Positions 5,357-7,699 of a DNA stretch of 7,699 bases are shown here, piece after piece. The stretch's first letter is position 1. Every line of letters begins with the position of its first letter. The stretch covers positions 1-7,699 of the forward strand of contig CANJKD010000093.1 in the NCBI GenBank assembly GCA_947474415.1, read 5' to 3'. The position numbers were made by a program, and so were the translations under genes. The notes beneath the pieces were generated by a model. That model made no database searches and was not told the DNA's origin. It was given only the letters and a program-made list of their open reading frames with translations. This stretch comes from Burkholderiales bacterium. Lineage in GTDB: Bacteria > Pseudomonadota > Gammaproteobacteria > Burkholderiales > Burkholderiaceae_C.

Positions 5357-5664
5357 TGGTCTGGTCCGGTTGCAAGCAGGTTGCGGCCCCCGGCCACCGG
5401 GGGTCTGATGTCTCGGCGGGCGATGTGCGCCTGCGTTTGACATGTCGCATTTGACATTGCGTATCTCTGCGCCGGGATCCACATCCCCGCGAACCGGGGG
5501 TCGCACGGCAGGCTTCCATGCGGTTCGCCGCAGCGCGGCCAGGGGTCATGAACAGGCCCTTCCGGACCTGCCAGCGCTGCCGTTCGCCGGCAATACGAAC
5601 CGTCTGCAGCGCCGCCCATCGGGGCCGATGCCGGCCGGTTCGGGGCTGTGCAATAGTTGACAGC
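5357..5664. promoter_or_regulatory. Divergent intergenic region rich in short inverted repeats
   Basis: These 308 bp must hold the promoters of both the - strand PEP-CTERM gene and the + strand oxidoreductase gene. I see no credible gene. Directly visible are a strong hairpin at 5387-5403, two CATTTGACAT-like direct repeats (5434-5443 and 5448-5457), a GCGAACCG/CGGTTCGC inverted pair (5489-5496, 5521-5528), a second CGAACCG/CGGTTCG pair (5596-5602, 5636-5642), and a CATCGG-GG-CCGATG dyad (5617-5630). No promoter pair with good -35 and -10 spacing stands out on either strand. I tested the PEP-CTERM upstream sequence for a sigma-54 GG-N10-GC match and found none convincing. Confidence 0.5.
5387..5403 (-). 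promoter_or_regulatory. Strong GC hairpin in the PEP-CTERM 5' leader
   Basis: CCCCCGG and CCGGGGG form a perfect 7-bp stem with a three-base loop, 30 bp before the PEP-CTERM start codon. If transcribed, it would fold stably in the leader. There is no T-tract on the - strand side, so it is unlikely to be a terminator. Confidence 0.4.
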
Positions 5665-7699
5665 ATGAACACCACCACCGTCCGCGCGGCCTGCCCGCAC
5701 GATTGCCCCGACACCTGCGCCATCCGCGTCACCGTGACCGATGGCGTGGCGGTAAAGGTGCAGGGCGATCCGGACCACCCGCCTACCCACGGTGCGCTGT
5801 GCACCAAGGTCTCGCGCTACCCCGAACGCACCTACCACGCCGAGCGGGTGTTGCACCCGATGCGGCGCGTCGGCCCCAAGACCGGGCCGGGGAGCGGGCA
5901 GTTCGTGCGCGTGACCTGGGACGAGGCGCTCACCGACATCGCCGCCCGCCTGCAGGCCATCGCGGCGGGCGGGCCTGAATCAGCGAAGTCGGCACAATCG
6001 GCGCAGGCCATCGTGCCCTACAGCTACGCCGGCACGATGGGCCTGGTGCAGGGCGAAGGCATGGCGGCGCGCTTCTTCAACAAGCTGGGCGCCTCGCTGC
6101 TCGACCGCACGATCTGCTCCAGTGCCGGTGGCGACGCGCTCGCCGCCACCTACGGCGGCAAGGTCGGCATGCACCTGGCGTTCTTCGCCGAGAGCCGGCT
6201 GATCCTGATCTGGGGCAGCAACTCGATCGCCTCGAACCTGCATTTCTGGACCTATGCGCAGGCCGCCAAGCGGGCGGGCGCGAAGCTCATCTGCATCGAC
6301 CCGCGAAAGACCGAAACCGCCGACAAATGCCATCAGCACATCGCGCTGCTGCCCGGCACCGACGGCGCGCTCGCGCTGGGCCTGATGCACGAGCTGATCG
6401 TCAACGGCTGGCTCGACGCCGACTATATCGAGCGCCATGTCGAACAAGGTGCCGGCGGCTGGCCGGCGCTGCGCGAACGCGCGCTGCAATGGCCGCCCGA
6501 GCGCGTGGCGCAGGTCTGCGGCATCCGTGCCGACGAGGTGCGCGGCCTGGCGTGCGACTACGGCACGCTGGCGCCGGCCGCGATCCGCCTGAACTACGGC
6601 ATGCAGCGCGTGCGCGGCGGCGGCAATGCGGTGCGGCTGGTGGCGCTGCTGCCTTGTCTGGTGGGCGCGTGGCGGCATCGCGCGGGCGGCATGCTGCTGT
6701 CGAGTTCGGGCTGGTTCAGGTCGATCCGCAACGACGCGGCGCTGCAGCGGCCCGACCTGCTGGCCGGGCCCGACGGGCAATGGCGCACGCCGCGCACCCT
6801 CAACATGTCCACCATCGGCGACGACCTGCTGCGCCAGTCCGGCGACCTGCTGCCCGATGGCACGGCCTTCGGCCCGAAGATCGAAGCGCTGATCGTCTAC
6901 AACAGCAACCCGGTGGCGGTGGCGCCCGAGTCGGGCAAGGTGGCGCAGGGCTTCGCACGAGAAGACCTGTTCACCGTGGTACTCGAACACTTCATGACCG
7001 ACACCGCCGACCTGGCCGACTACGTGCTGCCCGCCACCACGCAACTCGAGCACCTGGACGTGCACACCAGCTATGGCCACACCTGGGCGCTGATCAACGA
7101 GCCGGCCATCGCGCCGCTCGGCGAGGCCAAGCCGAACACGCAGGTGTTTCGCGAACTGGCGGCGCGCATGGGCTTCACCGAGCCCTGCTTCGCCGACGAC
7201 GACGAGACGCTGGCGCGCACCGCGTTCAACGAAACGGTCGACTTCGACGCGTTGCGGGCCCAGGGCTGGTTCAAGCTGCCGCTGCCCGATGCGCCTTTTG
7301 CCGACGGCGGCTTCCCGACCCCGAGCGGGCGCTGCACCATCAATTCGCCCGAGCACGGCTTGCCCGATTTCGTGCCGAACCACGAGAGCGCGCAAAGCAC
7401 GCCGCTGCTGGCAACGCGCTACCCGCTCGCGATGATTTCGCCACCGGCGCGCAACTTCCTGAACTCGAGCTTCGTCAACGTGAAGAGCCTGCGTGACATC
7501 GAAGGCGAGCCGCTGATCGAGATGCATGCCGTCGATGCGCGCTCGCGTGGCATCGCGTCCGGCGATAGGGTGCGCGCCTTCAACGACCGGGGCAGCTACC
7601 GCTGCAAGGTGGTGGTCAGCGCGCGTGCCCGGCCCGGCGTTGTCAACGGCCTGGGCGTGTGGTGGCGCAAGCTCGGGCTCGAGGGCACGAACGTCAACG
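5665..7699 (+). CDS. Molybdopterin oxidoreductase (DMSO reductase superfamily, 4Fe-4S), 3' truncated by window edge
   Basis: The frame from ATG 5665 runs open for 678 codons to the window end. The N-terminal Mo/W-bis-MGD 4Fe-4S domain has Cys10, Cys14, Cys18 and Cys46 (CPHDCPDTC, then GALCTK), which bind one cluster. The catalytic domain follows (VTWDEAL; GTMGLVQGEGM; DRTICSSAGGDA with Cys151 a candidate Mo ligand; LIWGSNSIASN; CIDPRKTETA; LPGTDGALALGLMH; VYNSNPVAVAP; DYVLPATTQLEH). The molydopterin dinucleotide-binding domain starts near residue 590 (YPLAMISPP). There is no Tat signal, so it is probably cytoplasmic. Family members of this type are about 700 residues, so little is missing. 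The substrate cannot be told from sequence; many close relatives are annotated only as molybdopterin oxidoreductases. No clear ribosome site precedes the ATG, but Cys10 requires a start about here. Confidence 0.92.
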   Translation, partial: MNTTTVRAACPHDCPDTCAIRVTVTDGVAVKVQGDPDHPPTHGALCTKVSRYPERTYHAERVLHPMRRVGPKTGPGSGQFVRVTWDEALTDIAARLQAIAAGGPESAKSAQSAQAIVPYSYAGTMGLVQGEGMAARFFNKLGASLLDRTICSSAGGDALAATYGGKVGMHLAFFAESRLILIWGSNSIASNLHFWTYAQAAKRAGAKLICIDPRKTETADKCHQHIALLPGTDGALALGLMHELIVNGWLDADYIERHVEQGAGGWPALRERALQWPPERVAQVCGIRADEVRGLACDYGTLAPAAIRLNYGMQRVRGGGNAVRLVALLPCLVGAWRHRAGGMLLSSSGWFRSIRNDAALQRPDLLAGPDGQWRTPRTLNMSTIGDDLLRQSGDLLPDGTAFGPKIEALIVYNSNPVAVAPESGKVAQGFAREDLFTVVLEHFMTDTADLADYVLPATTQLEHLDVHTSYGHTWALINEPAIAPLGEAKPNTQVFRELAARMGFTEPCFADDDETLARTAFNETVDFDALRAQGWFKLPLPDAPFADGGFPTPSGRCTINSPEHGLPDFVPNHESAQSTPLLATRYPLAMISPPARNFLNSSFVNVKSLRDIEGEPLIEMHAVDARSRGIASGDRVRAFNDRGSYRCKVVVSARARPGVVNGLGVWWRKLGLEGTNVN

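Noticed and set aside
5357..5408. Sigma-54 promoter for the PEP-CTERM gene, as known for some PEP-CTERM genes under PrsR/RpoN control
   Set aside because: A TTGCA is present near 5375-5371, but no GG lies ten bases before its GC; the nearest GG spacing is wrong.
5657..5662. TTGACA just before the oxidoreductase start as a -35 box
   Set aside because: It ends two bases before the ATG, so a promoter there would start transcription inside the gene, past the first cluster cysteines.
5980..7527. A 515-codon open frame on the - strand
   Set aside because: It lies wholly opposite the molybdopterin oxidoreductase, whose motifs are unmistakable; the translation is His/Arg/Gln/Ala-rich without recognisable domains.
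1..7699. CRISPR array, tRNA, rRNA, transposase, integrase, toxin-antitoxin or phage-defence genes
   Set aside because: No regular spaced repeats, cloverleaf sequence or proteins of those families are visible on either strand.

Overview
The window is high-GC coding DNA with strong GC-third-position bias, so long spurious open frames appear opposite the real genes. The gene families, a PEP-CTERM surface protein and a GC-rich nested palindrome of a kind I associate with Comamonadaceae and relatives point to a betaproteobacterium of order Burkholderiales (Rubrivivax/Leptothrix/Piscinibacter-like). This placement is inference; there is no rRNA or other definitive marker.

Left block, + strand (1-1498): the 3' end of pgi (glucose-6-phosphate isomerase), a complete HAD-superfamily phosphatase 32 bp later, and a glutathione S-transferase-like protein 36 bp after that. 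The three are closely spaced and may be co-transcribed.

Convergent gap (1499-1874, 376 bp): no gene. It holds the most striking non-coding signal: two long, imperfectly paired stem-loops in opposite orientation (A at 1540-1654, read on the - strand; B at 1696-1809, read on the + strand). They share a conserved purine-rich internal core but have different outer and apical stem sequences. That is the pattern of a structured element held by base pairing.

Middle block, - strand (1875-4539): an apparent operon, in transcription order an M20D aminoacylase/hippurate-hydrolase-type metallohydrolase, a DUF2817 (M14-carboxypeptidase-like) zinc hydrolase 16 bp later, and a small cysteine-rich DUF1272 protein 36 bp after that. 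The first two suggest hydrolysis of N-acyl amino acids or peptides. The last ~25 codons of the M20 gene run through the nested palindromic repeat.

Right block: a - strand PEP-CTERM protein (4745-5356) with its own rho-independent terminator. A 308-bp divergent intergenic region rich in short inverted repeats follows, then a + strand molybdopterin/4Fe-4S oxidoreductase (from 5665) that runs off the window end.

Most of the window is ordinary housekeeping and catabolic content. The candidate undescribed item is the paired structured element in the convergent gap.
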